This document shows, one piece after another, positions 44,921 to 55,799 of a DNA stretch of 64,000 nucleotides; positions within the stretch are counted from its first letter, which is position 1; every line of letters starts with the position of its first letter. The position numbers were made by a program, and so were the translations under genes. The DNA comes from Cycas panzhihuaensis. Its lineage: Eukaryota > Cycadophyta. The stretch covers positions 230,399,741-230,463,740 of the forward strand of contig CM041465.1 in assembly GCA_023213395.1 (NCBI GenBank), written 5' to 3'. The notes under the pieces are model-generated. The model was not told where the DNA came from. It saw only the letters and a list, made by a program, of their open reading frames with translations, and did not search any database.

Positions 44921-46870
44921 TAGAAGGGAATCTATTCACTTCATTCCACTTGCATGGAGTCATTTTACCTATCTTTCACCTTCAATATGAAGTATTGAGA
45001 GTGCATTCATCATTTTTTAATATTTTGAGAGCTTAAAATTATAATACTTTGTATGTTGCTACTTTTTATATGTATTTAGAAATTCATAGATGAAGAATAC
45101 ATGTTTTTGAAGCCATTCAGCTGCCAGAACAATCTCAGAAGCATTAAAAGGCCTATAATTTCATTAAAAAATTGACCATCTTAGAATTTGATGAAATTTT
45201 ACATGCAAGGTTGCCTTGACTAGAGGATCATTTTTTTATCCTAGAGAAACTTCATATCCAACATGCATTAGTGAGTTTTGGCTGGGAAAAAAGGGTAAAA
45301 TTTACGGATAAGTGATTTAAGGCACTTTTCCCAATGAAATCCTTTAATTATTAGTTAAAAATCTGAAAGTTTTATTAAGGGATCTAGTAGATTTATGTCT
45401 TAGGATTAGTTTAAGATAAATCTTATCAAATTTCATCTACTAGTTAGTGAGATCTATGCAGTTTTCTCACGGTTGTTGATTTTGCCTACTCAACCCCATA
45501 AAGGACATTGTAAAGGTATTCCATGTAGCTTTTTAGTAGATTTTGGAGATGGTGTAGAAGGGAAAGTTAATGTGCATGCCAAAACATAACTTTTTACATA
45601 TTGAAATTCAGATTCTGAGACAGTAGATCTAGCATGATTATGCTTTTGTGCTTTTTTGGATAGAAAATTTTTTGTGCCTTTTTAGAAATCTGACTTTACA
45701 ACTCTATCAAAAATAATATTCCGAACAATTTTTCCTTCTATTATAAATTCATATTTCATCATTTAGGCCTTCATATTTGTAAGTTTAAAAAATTATGCCC
45801 ATTTATCATTATTTATAAATTTTGTGAAAAAATCACAAAATAGGGAAAAATAGCATGCATATAGATTTAGAAAAATTAGCATTTTAGTGGAAATTTGATC
45901 TTCTTTTTATTCCATTATGGATTTTGTATTAAAACTTCTAAAAACATATTTGGAAACATTGTACTAAAGCAAGGAAAACCTTGGATCAGAAGCAATATCT
46001 GGTTCCCCTACTAAATCTAACATACTTTTTCTATTTACACACATAGCATAAAGCATCATATAAAGCAGTAACAACAATAAAGCAAGTACGAAAAGTAAGC
46101 AAGTACATTTACTAACTTTCTATTTTAGTTTTCAGTTATACGAAAACATCTTACACTATTCCTAAAAGGAATCTCATCCATACGATCTATACTACCAGTT
46201 CTTGACTTGTACGCACACTCGCCTTGTTTGAAATAGACTAAGGTTGGCTGAAGTCTAAGCCCTAAGGGAGGTGTGAGTTTCATACTAGGTCTAGTCTTAA
46301 CCAGAATAGTGGTAGAGGGATAGGTTAGCCATATCTATGGCCTCCAATCAGGGATAATCCTGATAACCACCCGAGAAAACTGAAAACCTTAATACAAGAT
46401 TAAAATTAACCCAGTTCAATATCCGTCATAGCTGTGGGATACACATGTACCGTTTAACTCTTTGGAGGAGATATATAGTTGCTCACTAGTAAACTAGGTG
46501 AGGACTAGGAGTACTTGGGCTCCACTGTGACTTGGATTTCATCACCAAGCGCAAGTGCGGGTATCACAGGTAAAGGCCCCAATCGTATACTAGAAGCCTT
46601 AGGCATCACAACCTCACCTACATTTGGACATAAGTGAGAGATTAGTGGTATGACACATCACCACTCTTTACCAAATCTATATTAGGTGTCATTCTTGCAT
46701 CATTACTTATACTCATAGTTTTTGAAAAATACTTAATCACTATTTGCTTCTCATCATAAGCATTCGTTTTTACATCCCTGCTGTGCTAGATGTATTAGCC
46801 ATATGTGTTAGTGGCACATACTTCTATCATCTCTTCTACTTCATCATCATCACCGTATCATCTCAATTCA
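44921..46870 (+). other. Cop-H long untranslated leader
   Basis: Almost 2 kb lies between the primer-binding site and gag, with stops in all frames. The block 46140-46700 is homologous to 33230-33880 (inverted) in Cop-G, and the rest is AT-rich. The length is unusual for a copia element, whose leaders are commonly a few hundred bases or less. It could hold RNA packaging or translation-control structure (inference). Confidence 0.75.
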
Positions 46871-47790
46871 AGCAAAATGTTAACTGCATATTGAAAGGCA
46901 AAGAAAATTAGGATCTATGGTACACTAGAGTTAAAAATACTGCAAAGTATGAAGGCCTTTGGAGAGCCCATTTGCAGCCTACACTTAGTATACTAGCAAC
47001 AACTACAACATTTACTTCTGGTGGATCCACCCCAACAACTCCTATAGATGTTGTAGCGAAACTACAATGGGAGATAGATGATGAAAAGATTCATGTAGGA
47101 ATTTTGTTAGTTACTGATCACTCCTTGCATAACTTGATTAATGAAGAGTAATATGATACAGCCTGGAAGGTCTTTGAAGTTCTCAAGAAGAACTTTGATA
47201 CCAAATCAGATTTAGAATTTGTTCATCTTGTTTTGAAAATGAACAAATAAAAAATGCATAAGGGATGAGCTCATGAGACAATAAATCTCCTTCGACCAAT
47301 CAAACATGCAATTGATAAAGATTTTAAGACCCAATGTATCACTTGGGCATTCTTGATCCAGTCATGTCTACATGTTTATGATTATAAAAACTTGCTTGAA
47401 ATTTTTTAATATAGTGGAACATTGAAGATACTCAACTTTGAAGCACTTACTGATAAGTTCATAGAATTTGACAAGACCTTTGATACGAACTTTCTGACCT
47501 CGACTCTTTTCGGATCGACCTTTGAGGTAGAAGAAGAAGTTTGCTATACAAGAAATCAAGGTCCCTCTCATGGTAGAGGAAATAACCGAGTAAGAAGAAG
47601 AGGAAGAAACATGGGAAATCATCCATAAGGTTAATCAAACCCTCAATTACAACCTTGACAGTCTCAAGGCCAAGGGTTATCTCAACAAAGAGTAAGAGAG
47701 CCAGGCCAAACTAGTACCTCTTCAGGGTAATCAAACTATTATGTGTGATCAGTGTAACCGTAAAGGACACTTAGTAAAAGATTACAAAAC
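46871..47790 (+). pseudogene. gag: Cop-H Gag with damaged zinc knuckle
   Basis: The broken reading has DVVAKLQWEIDDEKIHVGIL, then HNLINEE, DTAWKVFEVLKKNFDTKSDL, EFVHLVLKMNK, and the open part 47422-47628 (NFEALTDKFIEFDKTFDTNF, then Arg/Gly-rich GRGNNRVRRRGRNMG). This parallels Cop-G gag block by block. The knuckle (47744-47785) reads CDQCNRKGHLVKDY: the final Cys found in Cop-G is Tyr (TGC/TGT to TAC, a G-to-A change). In-frame stops at several Gln-like positions interrupt it. Confidence 0.86.
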
Positions 47791-48340
47791 CACCACTTAT
47801 AAGTTGGCCGAGTTCCAACCAAAACATGGAGCTCACAATGTTGAAGAAACTTGTGAAGAATCCTTTAGTAGTATAGGCTTTATACAAGCACACGTTCAAA
47901 GAATTGAGGGATCTTTAGCATCAAATGCCATTAACCAACCAAAGAGATACTTTAAAGCTCGATGTAGATATATCACTTGTGAATTCCCTTCACCAATACT
48001 AAGCCCTATTAGAATTACAAATAATGTGGCTTCAATCGATGGACAGTGGATTATGGACACATGAACAACTCAACATATGCTATTTAATTGTAATCTATAT
48101 CAAATATTTAACTCAAATGTCCAAGGAGTTGTTCACATGGCTGATAAATCACAACAACCTATTGAAGGAATTGGTAACATTCGCCTGAAACACCCAGGCC
48201 TAACAGATTTTACATTATTTGATGTCTTATACATACCTAATCTTAAACAAAACCTACTCTCATTATCCATACTTGTCTCTTGTGGATTTGATCTGAGTGT
48301 AACCATAAATAAACAGAATCGCTAGGTCATTCACCCTCCA
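47791..48340 (+). pseudogene. Cop-H protease, stop inside the active-site triplet
   Basis: The reading ends WIMDT with a TGA at 48062-48064, exactly where the active-site Gly of Asp-(Ser/Thr)-Gly should be; TTQHM follows. GGA to TGA is the likely change. The open part 48077-48325 carries the rest: VVHMADKSQQPIEGIGNI, then LFDVLYIPNLKQNLLSLSIL, as in Cop-G. The catalytic Asp codon (48056-48058) is kept. Confidence 0.84.
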
Positions 48341-49330
48341 ACTACTCAAATGGTTTTGACTGGACATCTCTCTGACAAACTCTTTCAACTGAGTGGCTCT
48401 CCATCTTTTGAAGCACATTGTGCCCAAAGCCCTTGTGCTGATGAAGAATTTACATTTAATTCCATCTTGAGCCACCCAACGTTGTCACCAGAAGCTCTTT
48501 GGCATGCTCACATGGGCCATGTTTATATTAATAGACTTAAAGATCTTTCTAACACTTTTCTAAATCTTCTAAAATTCTCCTCTAAGCCTTTTAAATGTGA
48601 AGCTTGTATCATTGCCAAATCTCATCGATAATCCTTTCCTAAAAGTTAGTGGAAATTGAGCCATCTATTATAATTGGTATACTTTGATTTGTGCGGGCCA
48701 ATACCCATTCCTTTACTGAAGGGCAAGTTATATTACATCTCTTTCATTGATAATTTCACTAGAAAAGTATGGGTAGTTTTTCTACACAAGAAAGATGAAA
48801 CCTTCCGTGTATTCAAAGAATTCAAAGCCCTCACTGAAAAAGAGTTAGGTTATCAACTCAAATGTCTTCGAACTAGTAATGGCGGTGAATATACCTTACA
48901 TGCGTTTGAAAGCTACCTTCGAGACAATGGCATTAAGTATCAAACAACAGTAGCAGGTACCCCATAGTAAAATGGAGTTGCCGAGTGCATGAACAGGATA
49001 ATCATGAACATGGCTCAAGCTATGTTGATATATAAATATATACCTACCTACCTATGGGCTAAAGCAATCTGGACATCCATTTACTCTATCAATGCTGTTA
49101 GCCCATCAAAGAAAGGACAAGCACCCAATGAAAAGTGGTCAGGATAAGCTCCCATTGTTTACTACTTTAAAAATTTTGGTTTTATATGCTATGCCCATAT
49201 TTTGGATAAAGATCAAAATAAACTCCAGCCAAGAGCACTTAAAGGCATCTTTGTTAGATACCCTATGGATAAGAAAGGGTATAAGGTCTTTATACCTTCA
49301 CAATGAAAATTCATCATTACTAGAGATGTT
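48341..49330 (+). pseudogene. int: Cop-H integrase lacking the second catalytic Asp
   Basis: Open part 48350-48631 is the pre-integrase zinc domain (ALWHAHMGHVYINRLKDL, CEACIIAKSHR: His-His-Cys-Cys all present). Open part 48674-48967 is the core: YFDLCGPIPIPLLKGK (first Asp 48686-48688), FIDNFTRKVWVVFLHKKDE, LRTSNGGEYTLHAFESYLRD. The second Asp of the RTDNGGEY box is Ser (codon 48875-48877). The Glu is kept at 48983-48985 with exact D,D35E spacing. The downstream reading has FKNFGFICYAHIL and GIFVRYPMDKKGYKVFIPSQ. Confidence 0.88.
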
Positions 49331-50714
49331 ATTTTTACGGAGACAGAGGATCAGTTACTTAAACTAGACTCTAAAGTACCCTCACATCGCTATAATCATG
49401 TTATCAAGTATGATGTTCATATTCTAAAATTTGGAGGGGGGGGATAGACATAAATTGCTCCAAATATAAGAAGCTGATAATAGATCCTCGAAGGATATAA
49501 GTTGTGACTTTGAACCCATGAGTACGTATCCAACACCATCCTTTGAAGATAGTAGAGTTGACAAAGGCAAAGCCATTATAGAAGAACCCTCCTCTCCACC
49601 TTTAGTCAACAAAGATAAAACAATGGTAGAAGGACCATCTTCTTTAGGCATATCAATATCCTCCTCATAAAATAATCATTTCAATGAATAAGATGAGAAC
49701 GAAGAAGTTGAGAAAATGAGGACCTCATTCCCAACTCAAGGATCTTGAGAAGCCCACTAACTCAATAAAGACATACAACTAGATAAGGTGGGTAAAATTG
49801 GCACTCAAAGTGCCCATAGAGCAAGGATGTAGGAATCATTATATACTAAGCTTGAACTAGCAGAACTGCACCTTACTCTTAATGAAGAGCCCCTCTCATA
49901 CCAGGAAGCTATAAAACATACAGTTTAGAGAAATTCCATGAACAAAGAATACCAATCTCTTATTAAGAACAGTACATGGGAGCTCATTGATCTGCCACTT
50001 GGCAGAAAGGAAGTTCAAAATAAATGGGTATTTAAAAGCAAATATAAATCAGATGGTACCATTGAAAAACACAAGGTGAGGTTGGTAGCTAAAGGATTTA
50101 CATAAAGAGAAGGCATCGACTACACTGAAGTCTTTACACCTACAACCAAGTGGCCCATAATTAGAACTCTTGTAGCCTTGGTTGCTTAACAGGGTTGAAA
50201 AATCCACCAACTCGATATTAAAATCGCATTTCTTAATGGAGATCTTGAAGAAGAAATTTATATGGATCAGCCAGAAAGATATGAGATTGAAGGTCAAGAG
50301 CATAAAGTTTGCAAGCTCTGAAAGTCTTTATACAGCCTTAAACAAGCCCCTCATGCTTGGCTTACCAAGTTGTCTGAAAGAATGAGGCAACTTGGATATG
50401 AGGTTTGTGATTACCAAGATATTGATGCAACATTGTTCATCAAGCGCCATAAGGATAAAGTCACTTATCTCACAATCTTTGTGGATGATATGCTAGTAAT
50501 GGCTAATAGTGAATAGGCAGTAAGCCAGTTGAAAAAGGACCTTGGCAAAATATTCGAATTGTCTGACTTTGGTTTGATGAAATATTACTTGGGAATTAAA
50601 GTAACAAAAAAGAATGGAAAATTTTTCCTCTCTCAAGAAAAATACATCAACAATCTTCTAACCAAGTTTTAGTTAGAAGATGCTCGACCAGTGATGTTAC
50701 CTATGGACCCTAAT
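49331..50714 (+). pseudogene. Cop-H reverse transcriptase with intact YxDD box
   Basis: A spacer to about 49900 is followed by the RT: KEYQSLIKNSTWELIDLP, NKWVFKSKYKSDGTIEKHKV, RLVAKGFT, GIDYTEVFTP, IHQLDIKIAFLNGDLEEEIY, KSLYSLKQAPHAWLTKLSER, DIDATLFIKRHKDKVTYLTI then FVDDMLV (codons 50478-50489), SDFGLMKYYLGIKV, FFLSQEKYINNLLTKF, and PMDP at the end. Few stops, all TAG or TAA. The catalytic Asp pair is intact, unlike in Cop-G, Cop-F and Cop-J. The domain ends at the internal deletion near 50715. Confidence 0.9.
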
Positions 50715-50800
50715 ACCCACAACAGATCAAGTGGCCGATATCTTCATCAAACCATTGCAAAATGTGAAGCTTAAATAGATCCGAAGGTAGCTCAGCCTTA
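50715..50800 (+). pseudogene. Cop-H RNase H tail left after internal deletion
   Basis: Immediately after the RT end (PMDPNT) the sequence jumps to TDQVADIFIKPLQNVKLK, the last segment of copia RNase H. Cop-G has about 640 bp between these two points (29131 to about 28490). The RNase H body is missing here, so Cop-H lost it after or during its last replication. Confidence 0.85.
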
Positions 50801-50859
50801 GGGTCTCCATCTTCGACTGATCAATGAAGATGGCAATAGGATCATCATACTTTATTCTC

Positions 50860-50965
50860 TTCGTGAAAATCCCTTGTGGGCCTAGAAGAATAAGAGTAAG
50901 TCTTTGCTCTATCCTATTTATGAAAACCCCATGTGGGCACGGAAGGATAAGGGTTCTACTAGTTT
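50860..50965 (+). repeat. Two-copy tandem repeat in Cop-H 3' untranslated region
   Basis: Two copies of a roughly 60-bp unit: ...GTGAAAATCCCTTGTGGGCC... and ...ATGAAAACCCCATGTGGGCA..., each followed by a GAA-GATAAG(A/G)GT segment. Counterpart of 28255-28365 in Cop-G. Confidence 0.75.
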
Positions 50966-51269
50966 TGGAAAATCGAAACCTATGAAAACCCAAAAGGACA
51001 TAGGGGATGACCAAATGGTATATGGAGACTTAACAGATTAAGCTGCAAATTTAAGCTGCTTGGCTATCAGGTTACATCAAAGAGTCACCTTAGCTATTTT
51101 GATTTATAAAAAGGGGTTATAGATCTTAGAAAGTTCGTGGGTTTTTATTCCCTATGAGGGTTTTCCCATAAAAGTGTTATTTAGAATTTCAATGTAATAA
51201 TGAGGCTCAAATGAAGACCTCATAGAATATATTTTCTCAAAAATGACCTTCTACCATTAAGGGGGGGAT

Positions 51270-51580
51270 TGAAAGAGATTAATGTATCAAGGTCATTTGT
51301 GTAGATTAATTATGTGACCTTAGGATATATTGTTAGCATTAGTCTCTTAATGAAATACACTTTATGTGTATTTAGATGTAATTTTAGGTTCATGTCACTA
51401 GATAAGAAAATCCTAACCCTAATGCTCACCCTTAATAATAAAAGGCGAAATCTCAAGGAGGGAGTAATTATTCATTCTCACCTCCAAGCTTGCTCTCATA
51501 TCTTGTTTCATCTCATTTTTATTCTCCATTGCCATTGTGTGCATGTGAGTGATGTATTCCCTAAATCCATCCTTCCTTCA
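51270..51580 (+). repeat. Cop-H 3' LTR
   Basis: 311 bp, equal in length to the 5' LTR, preceded by the polypurine tract (51259-51269) and followed by GGACA. Confidence 0.96.
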
Positions 51581-51585
51581 GGACA

Positions 51586-52916
51586 TACTTTATGTTGCCT
51601 CCTTGTTGTTTATCTCCTATAGTATTGGCATTACTTTTACACTTTGTTTCTATAGTACGCTATATATTTTCTATTGATAATTTATGATATGCTTCAATAA
51701 TAAGTGGATTTATTATATTTTTCTTCACTGATTATCTCATTTTGGATTTCTAATTGTCTTACATTATTTTTTTTATGTTTGATTTAATTATGTCTTACTC
51801 ATAATTGATTTGTATTATTTTTCTCTCACATAACCCTATATCATCTCTAAATTTGAGTTAAATATTTTTGTTAGCCATATTAAGGACCACTTTGTATCTC
51901 TTAGTTAATATTTGATTTGATTTCACTCATAAATGATTTCTTATATGATTGATTATCTCTCTTAATTGTTTGATTTTCTTCTCTTATTGATCATGACTTG
52001 GAAGAATTCCTATAGCAACCTATCCTATATAACGTATGCATTTCCTCATCTTTGATTCTTTCCTAGATATATTTCATTTGAGATTTAGATCTCTTTAATA
52101 TATAAAGGGTGACATAATAATTTTTCTTACTATTGCTTCTTAAGAAGAAGAAGATTAGATAAGGAGGAAGCATATGCATACTCATCATCAAATGGAGTTT
52201 CTCAAGTGAATAAATTATATAAGAGATTTTATTCTTTATTTGATTTGGTGTCTTTTATTTAATTAATGAGTATAAAGGAAATAATATAAAGTATTTAATT
52301 GATTTATTTTAGGTGAATATACAAAATAAATTAATATGATAAAAATATATAAAAACCCTCATAAAAGATACCTTATTTACTCTTTAGAAATTCTTTTTGT
52401 CTTTATTATACCTTGTTATAAATGGCAACCATACATATACATAGAGGTATTCTTTCATCGCTTATAGGGATAATGTTTCTTATGTAATGAATTATTATTC
52501 CTTTCTTCTAAGGTTTTGTCTTAGTTATAGGTGTTTCCTTAAAATAAAAAAATAAGTCCCATGTGTTAGTTAAAATTTTTTGGGTGACCATATAAGAGAC
52601 TACTTTATTATTTTCTTCTCTCTTGTGGTGACCTTTCTATTATTTTCTTTGTTCCTTTTTACTCAATAAACATCTCATTTCATTATGGAGACTGCTTCCT
52701 ACTCTTAAGTGAATATTTTAGAGCCTATATTTAATTCTCGTTTCATGATTGTTACGTAAATCATGCTTGGGTTTTATATTTTCAATCTCTCTTTAAAATA
52801 GTCACTCTTTTATTCCTTTTACTTTTGGATTGTCATTTTAACTAGTTTTACTATTAATATTTATTCCTCACAACCATAATTATCTTTTACAGTACAATCC
52901 TTACAAGAAACCACTC
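51586..52916. other. No gene seen
   Basis: T-rich sequence between Cop-H and Cop-I. No long reading frame, LTR pair or motif was recognised. Confidence 0.5.
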
Positions 52917-52921
52917 TTGAA

Positions 52922-53154
52922 TGATGGAAATCAGAGGAAAAATAGAACATGATTTGTACAGGAAAGAGAAAGAGTTATTTTTTCATTGAGATTTAGTCTC
53001 TTTAAATATACATCAACAATGTGAGTGTTACATATTGAAATGTAACCGATCGGTCTAAGACTGCCAAGTGTTACAATCTTATATTGGAGTTACATTTGAG
53101 GGTGGTCCTAACATGAGCCCCTTTCTCACTTAGATAAAACATTACATATCAACA
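52922..53154 (-). repeat. Cop-I 3' LTR
   Basis: 233 bp. A TATA-like TATATTTAAA lies at 53001-53010 on the minus strand and is conserved in the 5' copy as TATTTAAAG. Confidence 0.95.
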
Positions 53155-53161
53155 TCCTCTC

Positions 53162-53866
53162 TTAATGTTTTATCTCTAATAGTCTTATTTTGTTTCTTAA
53201 ATAGTTAAGCCTTTCTTTTCCAAGAGGCTTTGTCAGGAGATCTGCAACTTGTTCGGCTGAGGGACAGTACTCCAAGTTAATTTCTTTATTATGTACCTTT
53301 TCTCTTATGAAATGATGATGAACTTCAATATGCTTGGTTCTTGCATGTAGGATTGGATTTTTGGTTATCTTGATAGCACTTTGATTGTCACACTTCAAAG
53401 AAGTTGCCTTTTTTTGTTGTTGATCTAGGTCGAGCAGGAGTTGTCTTAACCAAATAGCTTCATAAGTTGCTGATGTAGCTACTTTGTATTCTACTTCTAT
53501 AGAGGAGAGAGTAACTGTAGCATGTTTCTTACTACACCAGGAGATTGCTAATGACCCTAAGAAGAAACAATATCCACTGGTGGATTTTCTTTGTTCTTTA
53601 TCTTTAGCCTAGTCAGAGTCACAATATCCTGTCACTTCGATCGAGCATCCCTTTAAGTATACTAACTTAAGATCTATTATTCCTTTAAGATATCTCAAAA
53701 TTCTTTTTGCAGCTTGCCAATGTCTCAATTTTGGATTTTGCATGTACTTGGATATTAGTCCTACTGAATAGGATATGTCAGGCCTGGTGGCTATCAAATA
53801 AATTAGACTTCTAATCATTTGTCTATATAAAGTGATATCAATATCTTTTTCCATATTATCTGCCAT
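53162..53866 (-). pseudogene. Cop-I RNase H domain
   Basis: Open part 53609-53866 is the RT/RNase H bridge (LYRQMIRSLIYLIATRPDIS, YSVGLISKYMQ, HWQAAKRILRYLKG, EVTGYCDSD; the usual GYxDADW start is at the end). The interrupted middle has SSIEVEYKVA-like text near 53480-53510. Open part 53162-53398 gives KCDNQSAIKITKNPILHART, KHIEVHHHFIREKVHNKEI, SAEQVADLLTKPLGKERLNY: the complete C-terminal signature. A few stops separate the parts. It would remove element RNA from the hybrid. Confidence 0.92.
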
Positions 53867-54700
53867 TAGTCACAGTTTATTTCCATGGGCATTGTACACG
53901 GATTGCAGTTCTCCATCTGAAATTGAACAAGCAAATTTTTGATGTAGTTGCTCCGAGACAAGGTTATGTAATTTTGATATTGACTAATTTCTAATCCCAA
54001 GTAATAATTTAACGAACCTAAGTCTGTCATTTCAAATTTCTGTTGAAGTTGATCTTTGATGTTTTTGATTCCTCCTTCATCATTTCCAGTAAGAAGCATA
54101 TCATCAACATAGATAATAATTATTGTTACCTTGTCATTCTTTTTCCTTATGTAGAGACTAGAGTCAGAGTTGCATCGATTGAACTTATTTTCTTCAAGGA
54201 AATGATCTAATTTGGTATACCAAGCTAGTGGGGCTTGTTTTAGACCATACAGAGCCTATTTTAATATGCAGACTAGATTTTCTTGTCCTTTTTCAATGTA
54301 CCCTTCAGGTTGTTGCATGTAGACTTCTTCTTCTAATTCGCCATTTAAGAAGGCACTTTTTACGTCTAATTGAGAGATTTTCTAATTTTGTGCTGCAGAC
54401 AAAGCTATTACTGTTCTCACAGTGTTCATTTTTGCTACTGGAGAGAAGGTTTCATCAAAATCTACACCTGCTATTTGTGTATATCCTTTTGCGACTAATC
54501 TTGCTTTATACTTTTCTACCTTACCATCCATTCCCTTTTTTGTTCTGTAAACCCATTTACAGCTTACAACAGATTTGTTGGCAAGTAGTTCTACTAATTT
54601 CCATGTCTGATTCTTTCTGATTGAATTCATTTCATTGTCCATTGCGACTTTCCATTCTTGACGATCTTTTACTTCTTGAAAGCTTTGAGGTTCGACTTTG
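53867..54700 (-). pseudogene. Cop-I reverse transcriptase with intact YVDD
   Basis: Open part 54382-54642 holds the start (AMDNEMNSIRKNQTWKLVEL, CKWVYRTKKG, KYKARLVAKGYTQIAGVDFD, ETFSPVAKMNTVRTVIALSA). The middle ([22 protein letters not shown], then a GLKQAPLAWY-like box) is read with stops at 54200-54370. YVDDML lies at 54100-54111, both Asp kept. Open part 53866-54099 follows with GIKNIKDQLQQKFEMTDLGS, LNYYLGLEISQ and the end at MPMEINCD. This is the only enzyme set in the window in which RT and integrase active sites are both unaltered. Confidence 0.92.
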
Positions 54701-55279
54701 CTTAGTTGATCTTTTGCCCTTTGCCCTCTTATTTTCTATTCTATTACATTACTTTTCCCTTCCTCAATTGTTTTAATATACCACTTTGGTAACTTTTTCT
54801 ATCTTCGTGAGTCTTCCTTCCCACTGGAGTCTTCTATTACTTGATCTAGATTAGTTTCACTTATTGATGATGGACCAGCTGCCCCTTCTTCTGAAGTGAT
54901 CTCAGATTCATTCTCTTACTCAGCTTTTGGTGCTCTTTCTTCTGAAGTGATTTCTGATTTATTTTCCTATTCAACTTCTTGCGTCTCTTCTTCTGATTTA
55001 TTTTTAGTGTTTTTGGAAGCTTCCTGTTCAATTCCCTTTTCACCCGCTTTTATTATTTTGATTTGTGAAGATTCAATAGAATCTTCTTCATTAAAAACAA
55101 CATTTTTGCTTACATAGATTTTATTAGTTTTAGGATCTATGCATTTATAGGCTTTTGAATTTTTACTGTAGCCTATGAAAATGCATTCTATGCTTTTTGC
55201 ATCTAGTTTGTATCTTTTTTTATTAGGAATATGAACAAACGCTTGACTGCCAAAAACTTTGATCGGGTTTTCTTTCTGT
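54701..55279 (-). pseudogene. Cop-I spacer between integrase and RT, with acidic repeat
   Basis: The broken reading has KVFGSQAFVHIPNKKRYKLD, IECIFIGYSKNSKAYKCIDP and YVSKNVVFNEE, the usual C-terminal part of copia integrase. A Glu/Lys/Ser-rich linker follows. Within it a segment of about 19 codons containing ENxSEITSEE is tandemly duplicated (about 54885-54990). The duplication is seen at DNA level as TCTTCTGAAGTGAT occurring twice. Confidence 0.72.
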
Positions 55280-55747
55280 CTAAGCTTCTTCTGGAGTGAT
55301 ATCCTTCAAGGCTTTTGTGGGACTTCTATTTATTAAGTAACAAGCCGTGCTTACTGCATCTACCCAATATGATTTTGGTATATTTTTCCCATAGACCATA
55401 CTTCGAGCCATTTCCATTAGAGTTTTATTCTTCCTTTCTGCTACTCCATTCGATTGAGGAGTGTAAGGAGTTGTAATCTGTCTACGAATTCTTCGATCCC
55501 TACAATAATTTAGAAACTCCTTTGAAATATATTCTCCTCCTCTATCTGACTTGATACATTTAATTTTTGTCCCTGACTCTAGTTCTGCTTCTACTTTAAA
55601 TTCTTTGAATGTTTCAAAGACTTCTGACTTATTATGTAAGAAATATACCCAAACTTTCTGAGTGAAATCATCAATGAAAGTTAAAGAATATATGCATTTG
55701 TTAACTGTGAGAGGTGAAATTAGACCATAAATATCTGTATGTATCAA
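55280..55747 (-). pseudogene. int: Cop-I integrase core, triad intact
   Basis: 156 codons are open without a stop: IHTDIYG (Asp residue 5), TFIDDFTQKVWVYFLHNKSE, CIKSDRGGEYISKEF (Asp residue 68), TPYTPQSNGVAERKNKTLME (Glu residue 104; exactly 35 between), then NIPKSYWVDAVSTACYLINR and SPTKALKDITPEEA. This is a textbook copia integrase core. The first conserved Gly-Pro after the first Asp is degraded (YGLIS). It is joined upstream to the zinc domain at 55811 by a short interrupted stretch. Confidence 0.93.
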
Positions 55748-55799
55748 TTCTAATTTTGACTGAGCTCTCCAGACACTTTCTTTAAAAGGATGTCTATGC

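Larger units (their letters stand above)
44596..51580 (+). mobile_element. Cop-H: full-length Ty1/copia element
   Basis: LTRs 44596-44906 and 51270-51580 are each 311 bp, TGAAAGAG...CTTCCTTCA, with about 22 differences by eye (roughly 93 % identity). Target duplications GGACA lie at 44591-44595 and 51581-51585. The primer-binding site is at 44909 and the polypurine tract AAGGGGGGGAT directly before 51270. The order is gag, protease, integrase, RT. RNase H is removed by an internal deletion near 50715. It is closely related to Cop-G and uses the same unusually long leader. Confidence 0.97.

Noticed and set aside
46140-46700. Conserved leader block considered as a small gene
   Set aside because: All frames contain many stops in both Cop-H and Cop-G copies; conservation is not codon-like by eye.
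51586-52916. T-rich stretch searched for host exons or RNA genes
   Set aside because: No open frame, splice-like structure, tRNA clover-leaf or snoRNA boxes that I could support.
54228-54620. 130-codon plus-strand open stretch
   Set aside because: Antisense to the Cop-I reverse transcriptase, whose motifs are on the minus strand.
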